Origin: Spirochaetes bacterium GWF1_49_6
GTDB taxonomy: Bacteria > Spirochaetota > Brevinematia > Brevinematales > GWF1-51-8
Direction of reading: 5' to 3'
DNA length: 12,861 nt
NCBI GenBank assembly: GCA_001829395.1
Contig: MIBD01000129.1
Coordinates: 20,737 to 33,597, forward strand
Positions within the stretch are counted from its first letter, which is position 1. Each line of letters opens with the position of its first letter. The notes beneath the pieces were generated by a model, which saw only the letters and a program-made list of their open reading frames with translations, made no database searches and was not told the origin of the DNA. Positions 1-7,888 of this stretch are shown piece by piece. A program made the position numbers and the translations under genes.

Positions 1-1018
1 GCCATACCTCGATATCGTAACACTTCGCCGCCGAGAACCCCATATCCCCGGTGGAAAGGACGATGACCCGGTACGGGAGTTCCAAGAGGCGCAGGACTTT
101 TTCCGCCTGCGCGAGCATCGACTGCTGTTCCATTTCGGAATCCTCCGGGCGCGCGAACTTCACGAGCTCCACCTTGTTGAACTGGTGCACCCGTATCAGC
201 CCCTTGGTGTCCTTGCCGTAACTTCCGGCCTCGCGGCGGAAACTCGGCGCGTATGCCGTCACCTTGATCGGGAGGGCGCTCTCGTCGAGTATCTCGTCAC
301 GGTAGATATTCGTGAGCGGCACCTCGGCGGTCGGGTTCATATAGAGGTTCTCGCCGTCTATCCGGTAGGAATCCTCCTCGAATTTCGGGAGCTGTCCGGT
401 AGCGGTGAGCGACTCGGTATTAATCATAAACGGGACGAATTGCTCCTGAAACCCGTCGGACGTATGCGTATCGAGCATGAAATTGATGAGCGCGCGTTCG
501 AGTAACGCCCCCGCGCCGCGATAGAGGATGAACCCGTGCCCGGCGATTTTCGCGCCGCGCTCGAAGTCGATGATGCCGAGCTTTTCGCCGATATCGTGAT
601 GCTCCATCGGGGTAAAGCCGAACTTGCGGGGCGTGCCCCAACGGCTGACTTCCTTGTTCGAGGACTCGTCCTGCCCGACCGGTACGTCCGGGCGCGGAAG
701 GTTCGGGATACGCAGAAGGGTGTCGCGTATCGACGCGTCCAGTATCTTCTCGCGCGCCTCGATGGCTTCCATCTGCGTCTTGATCGCGGCGACCCCGGCC
801 ATCAGTTCGTCGGCATTCTCGCCCTTGGATTTCTTCGCGCCGATTTCCTTGGAGATCGTGTTGCGCCTGTTCCGAAGGTCGTCGGCGTCCTTCTGAGTCC
901 GGCACTTTTCCTCGTAGTCAAGGATTATCTTTTCGACCAGCGCCGGCCCGATCTTTCTCGACGTCAGTAATTCCTTGGCCTCATCACGGTTCTCGAGCAG
1001 GTATTTTATATCCAGCAT
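1..1018 (-). CDS. serS: Seryl-tRNA synthetase, 3' end cut by window edge
   Basis: Class II aminoacyl-tRNA synthetase that charges tRNA-Ser with serine in the cytoplasm. The first 339 residues are visible; about 90 C-terminal residues, including class II motif 3, should lie beyond base 1. Residues about 1-110 are the charged helical tRNA-binding arm. The motif 1 region ends in GAGALLERALINF. The serine-site signature NPTAEVPL is at residues 228-235 (TAE 230-232). Motif 2 begins SFRREAGSYG at about 259-268, followed by GLIRVHQFNKVE. The ATG at 1018 is supported by AGGAG nine bases upstream and by MLDIKYLLEN, a typical SerRS N-terminus. The gene starts 15 bases after the stop of the coiled-coil gene with no terminator between, so the two are probably cotranscribed. 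No break is seen in the visible part. Confidence 0.95.
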   Translation of the reverse strand, partial: MLDIKYLLENRDEAKELLTSRKIGPALVEKIILDYEEKCRTQKDADDLRNRRNTISKEIGAKKSKGENADELMAGVAAIKTQMEAIEAREKILDASIRDTLLRIPNLPRPDVPVGQDESSNKEVSRWGTPRKFGFTPMEHHDIGEKLGIIDFERGAKIAGHGFILYRGAGALLERALINFMLDTHTSDGFQEQFVPFMINTESLTATGQLPKFEEDSYRIDGENLYMNPTAEVPLTNIYRDEILDESALPIKVTAYAPSFRREAGSYGKDTKGLIRVHQFNKVELVKFARPEDSEMEQQSMLAQAEKVLRLLELPYRVIVLSTGDMGFSAAKCYDIEVW

Positions 1019-1033
1019 AAAGTCATACTCCTG

Positions 1034-4000
1034 TTATTTAGCGTAACGTTCGATAATGATTTCGACATAACGGGGCGAGAGTTTGAGGCTCCGCGCGATT
1101 TCGTCCACACCCCACCCTTTCTCATAGAGACGCAGGACGTTCTTGCTGGTCTCGTCCTCGCTCGCGCCGGAACGCTTCTTCTGCGCGCCGGGATTCTCAG
1201 GGGCCGCCGCGGCCGTCATCTCCTTCAGTTCCTCGACATCGCTCATCGCGCGTCCGATCCATTCCTGTATCTTGCGGACTTTTTTCTCCTCCTCCTCGAT
1301 ATGGATGAGAAGGCCTTCTATATTCGTGAGCTTATCCAGACTGTCGCTCATCTTGTCCTGCGACTTGTAAACATTATCGATCTGGCGCTGGGCGGCGCGT
1401 ATCTCGTCCTCGATACGTTTGGCGCTCTGGGTAAGCATGCTCATCTTATCCTCGACACCGTTCACCTTATCCCGCATCGTCTCGATTGTCCCCGCGGACT
1501 GGTCGATCGTCTGGAGGAGGTCGTTGATCATTTCGCGCTTGCCCTCGAGCTCGTTCACGCGTAACTTGATGTCGTCATACATGCCGAGGGTATCCATGAG
1601 CACCTTTTTTACCGAGTCGGCCTGTTCCTGCTGTTCCTTGATCACATCGAGAAGATGCTCGATATCCTTTGCCTTCTCCATCGCGTTATCGACGCTTTCC
1701 TTGATCTGCATCGCTTCCTTGCGGTTCTTCAGGGTCTCGCTCATCATACTCTGGATGGTTTTATTATCGTTCTTCACCGAATCCACATCGCGCAGGGCCT
1801 TGTCGATCTCGCGGCGCTGTTCCTCGAGGTCGCGCAGGAAATCACGGATGATCGTCATATTCTGCTCGGCCTTCTGCGCCATTTCCTCCGCGCGTTCGAG
1901 GGTAGCCGATTTCTTCAGGAACTGGTCGTAACGGCTCTCGATCTCCTGGGTCTTCTTGCTCAGGTTGCGGATATCCTCCAGCACCGTATTCTTCATCTTT
2001 TCTTCCTGTAGTTTGAGCTCGCCGAACAGGGACTTGACTTCGCCCTGAACGTGCTCCATCTCGTCCTTCAGTTCGTCCTCGCTCTTCTTGATATAGCTGT
2101 CGAACTGGTGGCTGATCATATTGATACGCGTCGTGATCTCGTTCTCGATCGACGATACCTTGGTCTGCACCGCGCCCACCGATTTGTCCTCGATACCCTT
2201 CAATGTATCGGTGACCTCCTCGATACGGAGCATGAACGTCTTATACTCGTCCTTCACGCCGGAGAGGTCGGATTCGAGCTCCACGCGGAGAGAATCGGCC
2301 TTTTTATTGAACTGCGCGATAATATCCTCGGTCGGCGAGAAGAAGGATTCCCGGAAACCTTGAACCTCCTTCTGGAAATCGGTCTTCCGCTGGTCGAAAA
2401 AGTCCCTCATCAGGTTCTGCGCCTTCCCGTCGAGTCCCTTGATATTCGTCTCGGTATCGGAAAGGATTTTCTCCATCCGCTGATTGATCTGGTCGCGCGC
2501 GGCGGCCACGAATTCCGCGATCACATCCTTCGCCTTATCCCGTTCGTCGGTGATATGGGAAAGGATATCCGATTTCTCGTTCTCCATCTGCGAATAGATG
2601 GAGTTGATATAGGTATTGATATTCTCGTCGATACGCTTGCGGGTACCGTCGAGGTTGGTTTCCAGCTGCTGGACGCTGTCCTTCACGTCCTGATACTTAT
2701 CGCGTATCTTCGATATATTCGAGTCGGACGTGGTCTTGATATCGGCGAGGAGTTTCTCGAAGCCGGACAGTTCCTCGCGGAGCTGATTGCCGTTCTTCAT
2801 CTGGCGTTCAAGCTCCTCTTTGAGGCGTTCGGTCGAACGGGTCACATCGGTCTCGAGGCCGGAACGCGCGGCTTCGATCTTGCTGTTCGCCTTAGCGAGC
2901 GACGCCTCGATACCCTGCTGGAAATTCTCCATACGCCGCCCGATCTCGCGCTCCTTCTCGTCGAACTCGCGCCCCATCTCCCCGGCGATCCGCTTGATTT
3001 CCTCTTTCTTGGCGTTCAGCGTCAGGTCGCCGTCACGGATAGCCGCCTCGAGCTTGATTTTCAGGTCGTTGCGGAGCTTGTCCACATTCCGGTCGATCTC
3101 GTCCCGGACGTCGACCAGGATACCGTCTGCGCGGAGCTTGGTGCCCTCGATATCTTCCTTGACCCCGGTAAGCTGGGCGGTTCCCCACTGCTTGAGACTC
3201 TCCACCGATTCCTTGACCCCGTTGAGAATGCGGTCTTTCTGCGAGCCGACCGAGTCCTGCAATTCCTTCACATCGTCGCGAAGCCCGATGATCTCGTCCT
3301 TCGTATTGTCGATCAGTCCCTTATAGTCCTCGATAAACGCGTCCTTGAGGCGTTCCATATAGGTGTCGATTTCCTTGGTGCGCTGGGATATGGTATTGTC
3401 GAGATTCTTCTCGAGCTTCATGGCGATACCGCGAAGCTCCTCGACACGGTTCTTGGAATCGTTGATATCCTTGATGAGTTCCGACTCCATCGTGGAGACC
3501 TTTTTCGTCAGGTCGGTCTCGTAGGAGTTGATAAACTTCTCGAGTTGAACCAGACGGTCGCTGACGACGTCCGACGATTTCTCGAGGTTGCCGAGAATTT
3601 CCTTCTCGCGCGACTGTATTTTTTCGAGCGCGGCGCTCCCGGATTCATCCGCGACCTTGCGGATATTTTTCGACGCGTCGGTGATCTGGAGATTGAGTTC
3701 CTTCGCGATAGCGTTCAGTTGATTCTCGCGGTCGTCGAGCTTCTCGAAGAAGCCTGCCGCCTCCGCGGTATAATTCGTCTTGATCGCGTTCAGTTCGCCC
3801 TTGAATTTCTCCGAGCTTTCCTTGATGAAATTCGTCAGGCGGTTATTGAGGTCGCCGATACCCTTAGCGGTATTATTCAGATTCTCGTTGAAGCTGCGTA
3901 TGCTGGCATTGACCCGTTCCTCGAGCTTCTTGATCTCTTCCTTGAGGCGCTCGTCGATAGACGCCACCCGTTCGTGCGCGGTCGATTCGGTCTCCTTCTT

Positions 4001-4828
4001 GAGCGCGTCGATAATCAGACGGATTTCGTCTCCGGCCTTATGGAATAACTGTTCGGCTTCCGCGCGGAACTTTTTCTCAGTCCCGTCGATATCCTGCGTG
4101 ATCCTGATAAATCTCTGCTCGATACCGGAAATCTTGCCCTGGTACTCGCCCTCGATAGCGTCGATATCCTTCATCCTGCTGTCGATATCGTTGAAACGCT
4201 CCTCGATCTTCGCGGCGCGGAACTCGGTATCCTCGATAGCCTTCGACAGGTCGCTCTCCATCTTTTCGAGCTTCTCGTTCTGCGCGTCGGCGATATGGAT
4301 GCGATAGTTCTCTATCTCGGACTCCATCCGTTTCACGAAGTCGCCGAGGCTGTCCTGCGCCCATACCCGCGCCTGCTCGACATCGTTCTTCAGGACGCCG
4401 GACTGCTTCTTATATTCGCCGATATCCTTTTTCAGTACGTTGATCTGATCGACCGCGGCGGAAAGCTCCTTGAGCTGATCCCTGACCGCGACTATGTCCT
4501 GGTTGAACACATTTGCGCTCTGGAGGTTGTTTTTCAGATCGGCATGGACAAGCGCCGTCTTCTCGAAATACTCCTTGATTTCGGCGAGACGTTTATTGAT
4601 GAACTCGCTGGCCTTATCGAGCTTTTTGAGCGAAATATCGAGGTTGATGGTTTTATCGCGGAGGTCGCGTTCCTTATCGTTGAATAGCTGCTGAATATTA
4701 TTCATCGCCATCTGGACGAAGCCTTTCAGAGTGGAAAGCTGGGCGTTCCGTTTGTCCCGTCTGCGAAAGTACAGGATAAGCGCGACGCTGATAAAGAGGA
4801 TAATAATATCCACTATGTAATAATTCAT
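1034..4828 (-). CDS. Giant membrane-anchored coiled-coil protein with C-terminal helix-turn-helix (SpiroCoCo-like)
   Basis: A 1264-residue protein of uncharacterised function. Residues 4-21 form one hydrophobic membrane segment followed by RRRDKR, so the positive-inside rule places the rest in the cytoplasm. From about residue 30 to 1200 it is almost entirely charged heptad-like helix rich in E, K, D, R, I and L, without recognisable catalytic motifs. A low-complexity A/P/G/K linker (about 1200-1224) leads to a compact segment at 1225-1264 containing LRLYEKGWGVDEIARSLKLS, which looks like a helix-turn-helix such as ends DUF6115-type proteins. The architecture matches proteins called SpiroCoCo in spirochaetes; I recognise the architecture, not a specific orthologue. 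A cytoskeletal or envelope-to-nucleoid tethering role is inference. The ATG at 4828 has GGAGGGG four bases upstream and a promoter 27 bases upstream. serS follows in the same operon. Confidence 0.85.
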   Translation of the reverse strand: MNYYIVDIIILFISVALILYFRRRDKRNAQLSTLKGFVQMAMNNIQQLFNDKERDLRDKTINLDISLKKLDKASEFINKRLAEIKEYFEKTALVHADLKNNLQSANVFNQDIVAVRDQLKELSAAVDQINVLKKDIGEYKKQSGVLKNDVEQARVWAQDSLGDFVKRMESEIENYRIHIADAQNEKLEKMESDLSKAIEDTEFRAAKIEERFNDIDSRMKDIDAIEGEYQGKISGIEQRFIRITQDIDGTEKKFRAEAEQLFHKAGDEIRLIIDALKKETESTAHERVASIDERLKEEIKKLEERVNASIRSFNENLNNTAKGIGDLNNRLTNFIKESSEKFKGELNAIKTNYTAEAAGFFEKLDDRENQLNAIAKELNLQITDASKNIRKVADESGSAALEKIQSREKEILGNLEKSSDVVSDRLVQLEKFINSYETDLTKKVSTMESELIKDINDSKNRVEELRGIAMKLEKNLDNTISQRTKEIDTYMERLKDAFIEDYKGLIDNTKDEIIGLRDDVKELQDSVGSQKDRILNGVKESVESLKQWGTAQLTGVKEDIEGTKLRADGILVDVRDEIDRNVDKLRNDLKIKLEAAIRDGDLTLNAKKEEIKRIAGEMGREFDEKEREIGRRMENFQQGIEASLAKANSKIEAARSGLETDVTRSTERLKEELERQMKNGNQLREELSGFEKLLADIKTTSDSNISKIRDKYQDVKDSVQQLETNLDGTRKRIDENINTYINSIYSQMENEKSDILSHITDERDKAKDVIAEFVAAARDQINQRMEKILSDTETNIKGLDGKAQNLMRDFFDQRKTDFQKEVQGFRESFFSPTEDIIAQFNKKADSLRVELESDLSGVKDEYKTFMLRIEEVTDTLKGIEDKSVGAVQTKVSSIENEITTRINMISHQFDSYIKKSEDELKDEMEHVQGEVKSLFGELKLQEEKMKNTVLEDIRNLSKKTQEIESRYDQFLKKSATLERAEEMAQKAEQNMTIIRDFLRDLEEQRREIDKALRDVDSVKNDNKTIQSMMSETLKNRKEAMQIKESVDNAMEKAKDIEHLLDVIKEQQEQADSVKKVLMDTLGMYDDIKLRVNELEGKREMINDLLQTIDQSAGTIETMRDKVNGVEDKMSMLTQSAKRIEDEIRAAQRQIDNVYKSQDKMSDSLDKLTNIEGLLIHIEEEEKKVRKIQEWIGRAMSDVEELKEMTAAAAPENPGAQKKRSGASEDETSKNVLRLYEKGWGVDEIARSLKLSPRYVEIIIERYAK

Positions 4829-4854
4829 GTTTCCCCTCCGAAATGCACTGCATC

Positions 4855-4883
4855 ATTTTATAATAAATAGGAAAATATTTCAA
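4855..4883 (-). promoter_or_regulatory. Sigma-70-type promoter of the coiled-coil/serS operon
   Basis: On the minus strand, TTGAAA (4883-4878) and TAAAAT (4860-4855) are separated by exactly 17 bases. Each is one base from consensus. The predicted start near 4848 leaves a 5' leader of about 20 bases containing GGAGGGG. It lies back to back with the plus-strand promoter at 4982-5011. Confidence 0.6.
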
Positions 4884-4981
4884 ATGATTTTCTCCTTTTC
4901 GGGCAATTAGATACGTGAAAAATAAGATTTTCATGTAGAATCGGGCGTAAGCGGGGGATAAAGAATCAAATCCCCGAATAG

Positions 4982-5011
4982 TTGAGTTTTCCGCCCCGTT
5001 GAAGTTATAAT
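4982..5011 (+). promoter_or_regulatory. Sigma-70-type promoter of the paired membrane-protein genes
   Basis: TTGAGT (4982-4987) and a perfect TATAAT (5006-5011) have an 18-base spacer. The predicted start near 5018 gives a leader of about 30 bases with GGGGG six bases before the ATG at 5048. A short inverted repeat, CCCCGTT (4994-5000) and AACGGGG (5034-5040), straddles the -10 box. Its left arm lies upstream of the predicted start, so any role would be at the DNA level. Confidence 0.6.
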
Positions 5012-5047
5012 AATCCGTCCGAACGATTTCACGAACGGGGGAACGGT

Positions 5048-5734
5048 ATGGCTCAGAAATACATCCCGCCCAAGAACGACAAAACAGGCGGTGAAAAACT
5101 AGGTTTCTTTATCGTTCTGATTGCCGGGATCGCCATCCTGTTTTTCCTCTTTTCGCAGATGAAGGATATTCTCCAGGACAAGGTGGACGACCTCCGCAAG
5201 ACTATCGCATGGGTCAAATCGGAATATAATTACGCCCGTATCACCATCCTGAAAAAAGGCGCAAACGCCATCGAGTTCGAACTGTCTATCCTCGGCATCG
5301 ACGGCGAGGTCAAGGGCAAAAAGACCCTCACGCTCCCCGGCACCGATATCTATCTCGAATCCCGGATGGTCGTACTCCAGACCGAGGACGAGAATAAGAC
5401 GGTCATATTCCCGTATAAGGTCTATACCGAACGAATCGCCCCGAAAGACGGGGTCGGTATCCAGACCCTCTATGTAGTCAATAACTTTCCCCAGAACTAT
5501 AACGCCGCCGGTATCACCGAGCAAATCCGCCGGGCCTTGGCCGGAATCTACGAGACCGTATTCGAATACGGGGATTATTACAGCGCGGTCAAGGGGAAGT
5601 ATATCCTAGATATTACCGATGTCGCGGCGCACCAAAGCCCGTACACACCGTTCGAATCGGGGAAGACCTATAGTTATATTCTACACCCCAACGGCGGGGT
5701 TGAAATGATGGAGGGTGTCAATGGAAGTAAATAG
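5048..5734 (+). CDS. Unrecognised single-pass membrane protein, first of a tandem pair
   Basis: A 228-residue protein I do not recognise. A short polar N-terminus rich in K and G precedes one strong membrane segment (about 19-36), then an amphipathic helix (about 38-60, DILQDKVDDLRKTIAWVKSE). A beta-rich domain of about 160 residues follows, with no cysteines and no catalytic signature. Lack of a cleavage site suggests an anchored domain. The sequence around 129-138 (RIAPKDGVGI) and the end (ESGKTYSYILHPNGGVEMM) resemble the same positions of the next gene, suggesting distant paralogy. Membrane anchor, short helix and beta-rich domain recall DUF4230-type proteins, but no diagnostic motif supports that. 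The start has GGGGG six bases upstream and a good promoter. The gene overlaps the next one by 14 bases. Divergent orientation from the coiled-coil gene hints at a shared envelope role (inference). Confidence 0.8.
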   Translation: MAQKYIPPKNDKTGGEKLGFFIVLIAGIAILFFLFSQMKDILQDKVDDLRKTIAWVKSEYNYARITILKKGANAIEFELSILGIDGEVKGKKTLTLPGTDIYLESRMVVLQTEDENKTVIFPYKVYTERIAPKDGVGIQTLYVVNNFPQNYNAAGITEQIRRALAGIYETVFEYGDYYSAVKGKYILDITDVAAHQSPYTPFESGKTYSYILHPNGGVEMMEGVNGSK

Positions 5735-6611
5735 TTTCATCTCCGCGATAGGGGTTATCGACGGGCTTCTCAACGGTTTCCTCAATGTCATTATCTGGAT
5801 AGCGAAAATCCTCTTCCTGACCCCGTGGGGCTGGATTATTGTCGCCGTAGCGTTCGTTGCTATGCTGGTGGCTAAGATACGCACCTCAAAGGACGAGATA
5901 ACGTTTTATAGCGTGGTCGGCGGCGTATCGGAAACATTATTCTGGTTCTATACCAATATATCGACCATCATCATCGGCGTATTCGTCGTGTTCGTCCTCT
6001 CCATCATATTCACCGGGCTGAAGGATGTCACCGGGAGCTTCAAACTCTTCAACGAGGTCAAGACGCTCGAGGCCACCCTGAAGAACCTGAAAACCGAGCG
6101 GAAGGTGCTCGAAGTCACCGCGCTGCCTGTATCGGTCAACGGCACGAACCGGATGAATGTCACGGTGAAGTACTTCGCGTATTCGCCGGTCAAGGAGCAG
6201 GATATCCAGACGGGCGAACGTGTCTACATCATCGACGGGAAAAAGCTGTACGTCGATTTCGGCGTCATCAATTTTAAATATTCCCTCATCGAGAAGGGTG
6301 ATGCATATAATATCGCGTTCCCGTCTCATATGTTCTCCGAGGTACTCCCGCCGGATAACGGGATGAATATATTCGCCGCCGGGGACGGGGTCCCGCTGAC
6401 ATTCAAACTGGATACGCAGGATATTTATATCCTCAGCAAGGACAGTTATATCGCGCAGATCAATAAGATGATCGCTTACTCGACGAATACGAACCTCTGC
6501 CGTGAGATGGGGGTCAAAACTACCTACGGCGAGGCGTTGGGGTTCGAACCCCAGGAGGGCAAGGTCTATCAGTTCTACTCCACCGGGGCGGGCGGGGTGA
6601 TCATAAAATAA
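5721..6611 (+). CDS. Unrecognised multi-pass membrane protein, second of a tandem pair
   Basis: A 296-residue protein of unknown function. Residues about 13-33 and 35-53 are closely spaced hydrophobic stretches, and about 78-98 is a clear membrane segment; an amphipathic helix follows (about 108-130). The remaining 165 residues are beta-rich and resemble the preceding protein in order and in short matches: EVLPPDNGMNI here against RIAPKDGVGI there, and PQEGKVYQFYSTGAGGVIIK against ESGKTYSYILHPNGGVEMM. I chose ATG at 5721 because GGAGG at 5710-5714 is six bases upstream. The in-frame GTG at 5715 directly touches that ribosome site and is unlikely. The 14-base overlap with the upstream gene indicates translational coupling, so the products may form a complex. 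The gene ends 2 bases from the stop of the convergent purE. Confidence 0.8.
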   Translation: MEVNSFISAIGVIDGLLNGFLNVIIWIAKILFLTPWGWIIVAVAFVAMLVAKIRTSKDEITFYSVVGGVSETLFWFYTNISTIIIGVFVVFVLSIIFTGLKDVTGSFKLFNEVKTLEATLKNLKTERKVLEVTALPVSVNGTNRMNVTVKYFAYSPVKEQDIQTGERVYIIDGKKLYVDFGVINFKYSLIEKGDAYNIAFPSHMFSEVLPPDNGMNIFAAGDGVPLTFKLDTQDIYILSKDSYIAQINKMIAYSTNTNLCREMGVKTTYGEALGFEPQEGKVYQFYSTGAGGVIIK

Positions 6612-6613
6612 AT

Positions 6614-7129
6614 TTACTTCTTCTTATAATTTTCCCAGCCCTGCGACTGTAATTCGTCATCCCGCTCGCGCAGGTCTTTCTTCATTTTCTCGCGGTACGC
6701 CATGAGTTTATCCCGCAGCGTATTGTCCGATAACGCGAGAATCTCGACCGTTAGAAGCGCGGCGTTCTTCGCGCCGGACTTTCCCTTACCCGTGACGCCG
6801 ACCGGGATTCCCGGGGGCATCTCGACCATCGACAGGAGGGAATCGAGAGAACCGAAGTCGGGAGACGATAACGGGACTCCGATGACCGGGAGAACCGTAT
6901 GCCCGGCGATTACGCCCGCGAGATGAGCCGACATGCCCGCCGCCGCCAGTATCACCTTACCGCCGTTTGCCTCGAACCCCTTGATGAGCTCGACAGTCCG
7001 TTCGGGGCTTCTATGCGCGGAACTGAAATGCACCTCGGTATCCACGCCGAACTCTTTAAGAATCTCCAATCCGCCGGATAATACCGGAAGGTCGCTGTCG
7101 CTTCCCATGATAACAAGTACTTTCACCAA
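6614..7129 (-). CDS. purE: N5-carboxyaminoimidazole ribonucleotide mutase, class I type
   Basis: Purine biosynthesis enzyme that converts N5-CAIR to CAIR in the cytoplasm. Residues 8-13 (MGSDSD) are the phosphate/nucleotide loop. SSAHRSPE (about 36-43) carries the catalytic His in the AHR context typical of class I. AAAGMSAHLAG and GHTVLPVIGVP follow, then MPPGIPVGV and KNAALL. These resemble class I PurE, which works with PurK; class II (direct AIR carboxylase, as in Treponema denticola) usually has AHK and lacks these stretches. Length (171) is normal, with a charged C-terminal extension. The start is non-ATG: TTG at 7129 or the adjacent GTG at 7126, with AGGAG 6 or 9 bases upstream inside the end of the preceding gene. 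It is therefore translationally coupled to the REC-DHp gene. No purK is in the window. Confidence 0.93.
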   Translation of the reverse strand: MVKVLVIMGSDSDLPVLSGGLEILKEFGVDTEVHFSSAHRSPERTVELIKGFEANGGKVILAAAGMSAHLAGVIAGHTVLPVIGVPLSSPDFGSLDSLLSMVEMPPGIPVGVTGKGKSGAKNAALLTVEILALSDNTLRDKLMAYREKMKKDLRERDDELQSQGWENYKKK

Positions 7130-7132
7130 TTG

Positions 7133-7798
7133 TCACTCCTGATCCAGGTCGATAATTTTTATATCATGAAGATAATCCTTCACGCGGTATTCCTTCAATT
7201 TTTCCACTTTCTGCACTAGTATGGAAATTTTTTCAGCGGACTCGGTGACCATATCCATCAGTTCGATCACTTCCTCGTCCAGATGCTTCTGAACCTTCAG
7301 CATTTTGATCATCTCGGCGGACCCGAGCAGTGTCGTCAGCGGCTGATTGAAGTTATGCGCGATCGCGCGCCCCATCTCGCTCACCGTGGTGTCCTGCTTG
7401 ATTCGTACCAGCTCCTGCGTCTGGCTCGAAAGTTTCAGCACATTCTCCATCCGAATCAGCATCTCGATAGCGTTGAAGGGCTTTTTTATATAATCGACAG
7501 CGCCTGCCCGGTAAGCGTTTTTCAGCACCTCCACATCCTCTTCGGAGGTGACCATGATTACCGGAACACTGCTTAATTCCTTGAACGATTTTAACTCGCC
7601 GCACAGGTCGACGCCGTTAGCATCGGGCAAATGCACGTCCATCAGGATAATATCCGGTTTGAAGGAACGCACTTTCTCGATAAATACCGAACCCCTGCTA
7701 ATCGTCATCAATTCGAAATGCGCGGGGTTGAGAATTTTTTTATATATAGTCACGTAGAACGCGGCATCCTCGACAACAAGAACTCTGTATATACTCAT
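7133..7798 (-). CDS. Response regulator receiver fused to a histidine-kinase DHp segment, no ATPase domain
   Basis: A 221-residue cytoplasmic signalling protein. Residues 4-122 are a complete receiver domain: acidic pair E10-D11, phosphoacceptor D54 (LMDVHLPD), switch residue T84 (MVTS), and K106 in KKPF. Residues about 126-205 form two helices like a kinase dimerisation domain, with an H-box around H148 (AIAHNFNQPLTTLLGS). Only about 16 residues remain before the stop, so the N, G1 and G2 boxes of a catalytic ATPase domain are absent. The next gene begins 3 bases later, so no hidden kinase remnant follows. It could pass phosphate between its own D54 and H148 or a partner kinase, or act as a phosphatase or Spo0B-like relay (inference). 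ATG at 7798 was chosen because MSIYRVLVVED is a normal receiver start and a near-consensus promoter lies 28 bases upstream; its ribosome site GGACGG is weak. Coupled to purE. Confidence 0.85.
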   Translation of the reverse strand: MSIYRVLVVEDAAFYVTIYKKILNPAHFELMTISRGSVFIEKVRSFKPDIILMDVHLPDANGVDLCGELKSFKELSSVPVIMVTSEEDVEVLKNAYRAGAVDYIKKPFNAIEMLIRMENVLKLSSQTQELVRIKQDTTVSEMGRAIAHNFNQPLTTLLGSAEMIKMLKVQKHLDEEVIELMDMVTESAEKISILVQKVEKLKEYRVKDYLHDIKIIDLDQE

Positions 7799-7825
7799 AT
7801 TACCGTCCGAAAAAATGAATAAGGA

Positions 7826-7854
7826 ATTATAATCAATCTTGAAGGATATGTAAA
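7826..7854 (-). promoter_or_regulatory. Sigma-70-type promoter of the REC-DHp/purE operon
   Basis: On the minus strand TTTACA (7854-7849) and perfect TATAAT (7831-7826) are separated by 17 bases. The predicted start near 7819 leaves a leader of about 21 bases before ATG 7798. Its -35 box overlaps the T-tract of the terminator just upstream, so it can restart transcription after that terminator. Confidence 0.65.
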
Positions 7855-7888
7855 ATAAAAACGGCATGACGCAAAAAAGCGCCATGCC
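7850..7888 (-). terminator. Intrinsic terminator upstream of the REC-DHp gene
   Basis: On the minus strand GGCATGGCGC and GCGTCATGCC form a 10-pair stem with one G-U pair and a loop of six T (hairpin 7888-7863). It is followed by GTTTTTATTTTAC. It would end transcripts from the promoter at 7951-7979 after about 95 bases, or readthrough from chemoreceptor 1, which has no other convincing terminator downstream. Confidence 0.75.

Noticed and set aside
2051..4048. A 665-codon open frame on the plus strand opposite the coiled-coil gene
   Set aside because: It is a mirror of the opposite strand's biased Glu/Lys/Asp/Ile codons: repetitive Leu, Val, His, Asp and Arg, no ribosome site, and no domain. 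The minus-strand frame has a coherent membrane segment, heptads and an operon context.
4994..5040. Hairpin CCCCGTT/AACGGGG hiding the ribosome site of the gene at 5048
   Set aside because: The left arm lies before the predicted transcript start near 5018, so it would not be in the RNA.
5715..5717. GTG start for the second membrane protein
   Set aside because: It touches the GGAGG ribosome site with no spacing; ATG 5721 has the normal six bases.
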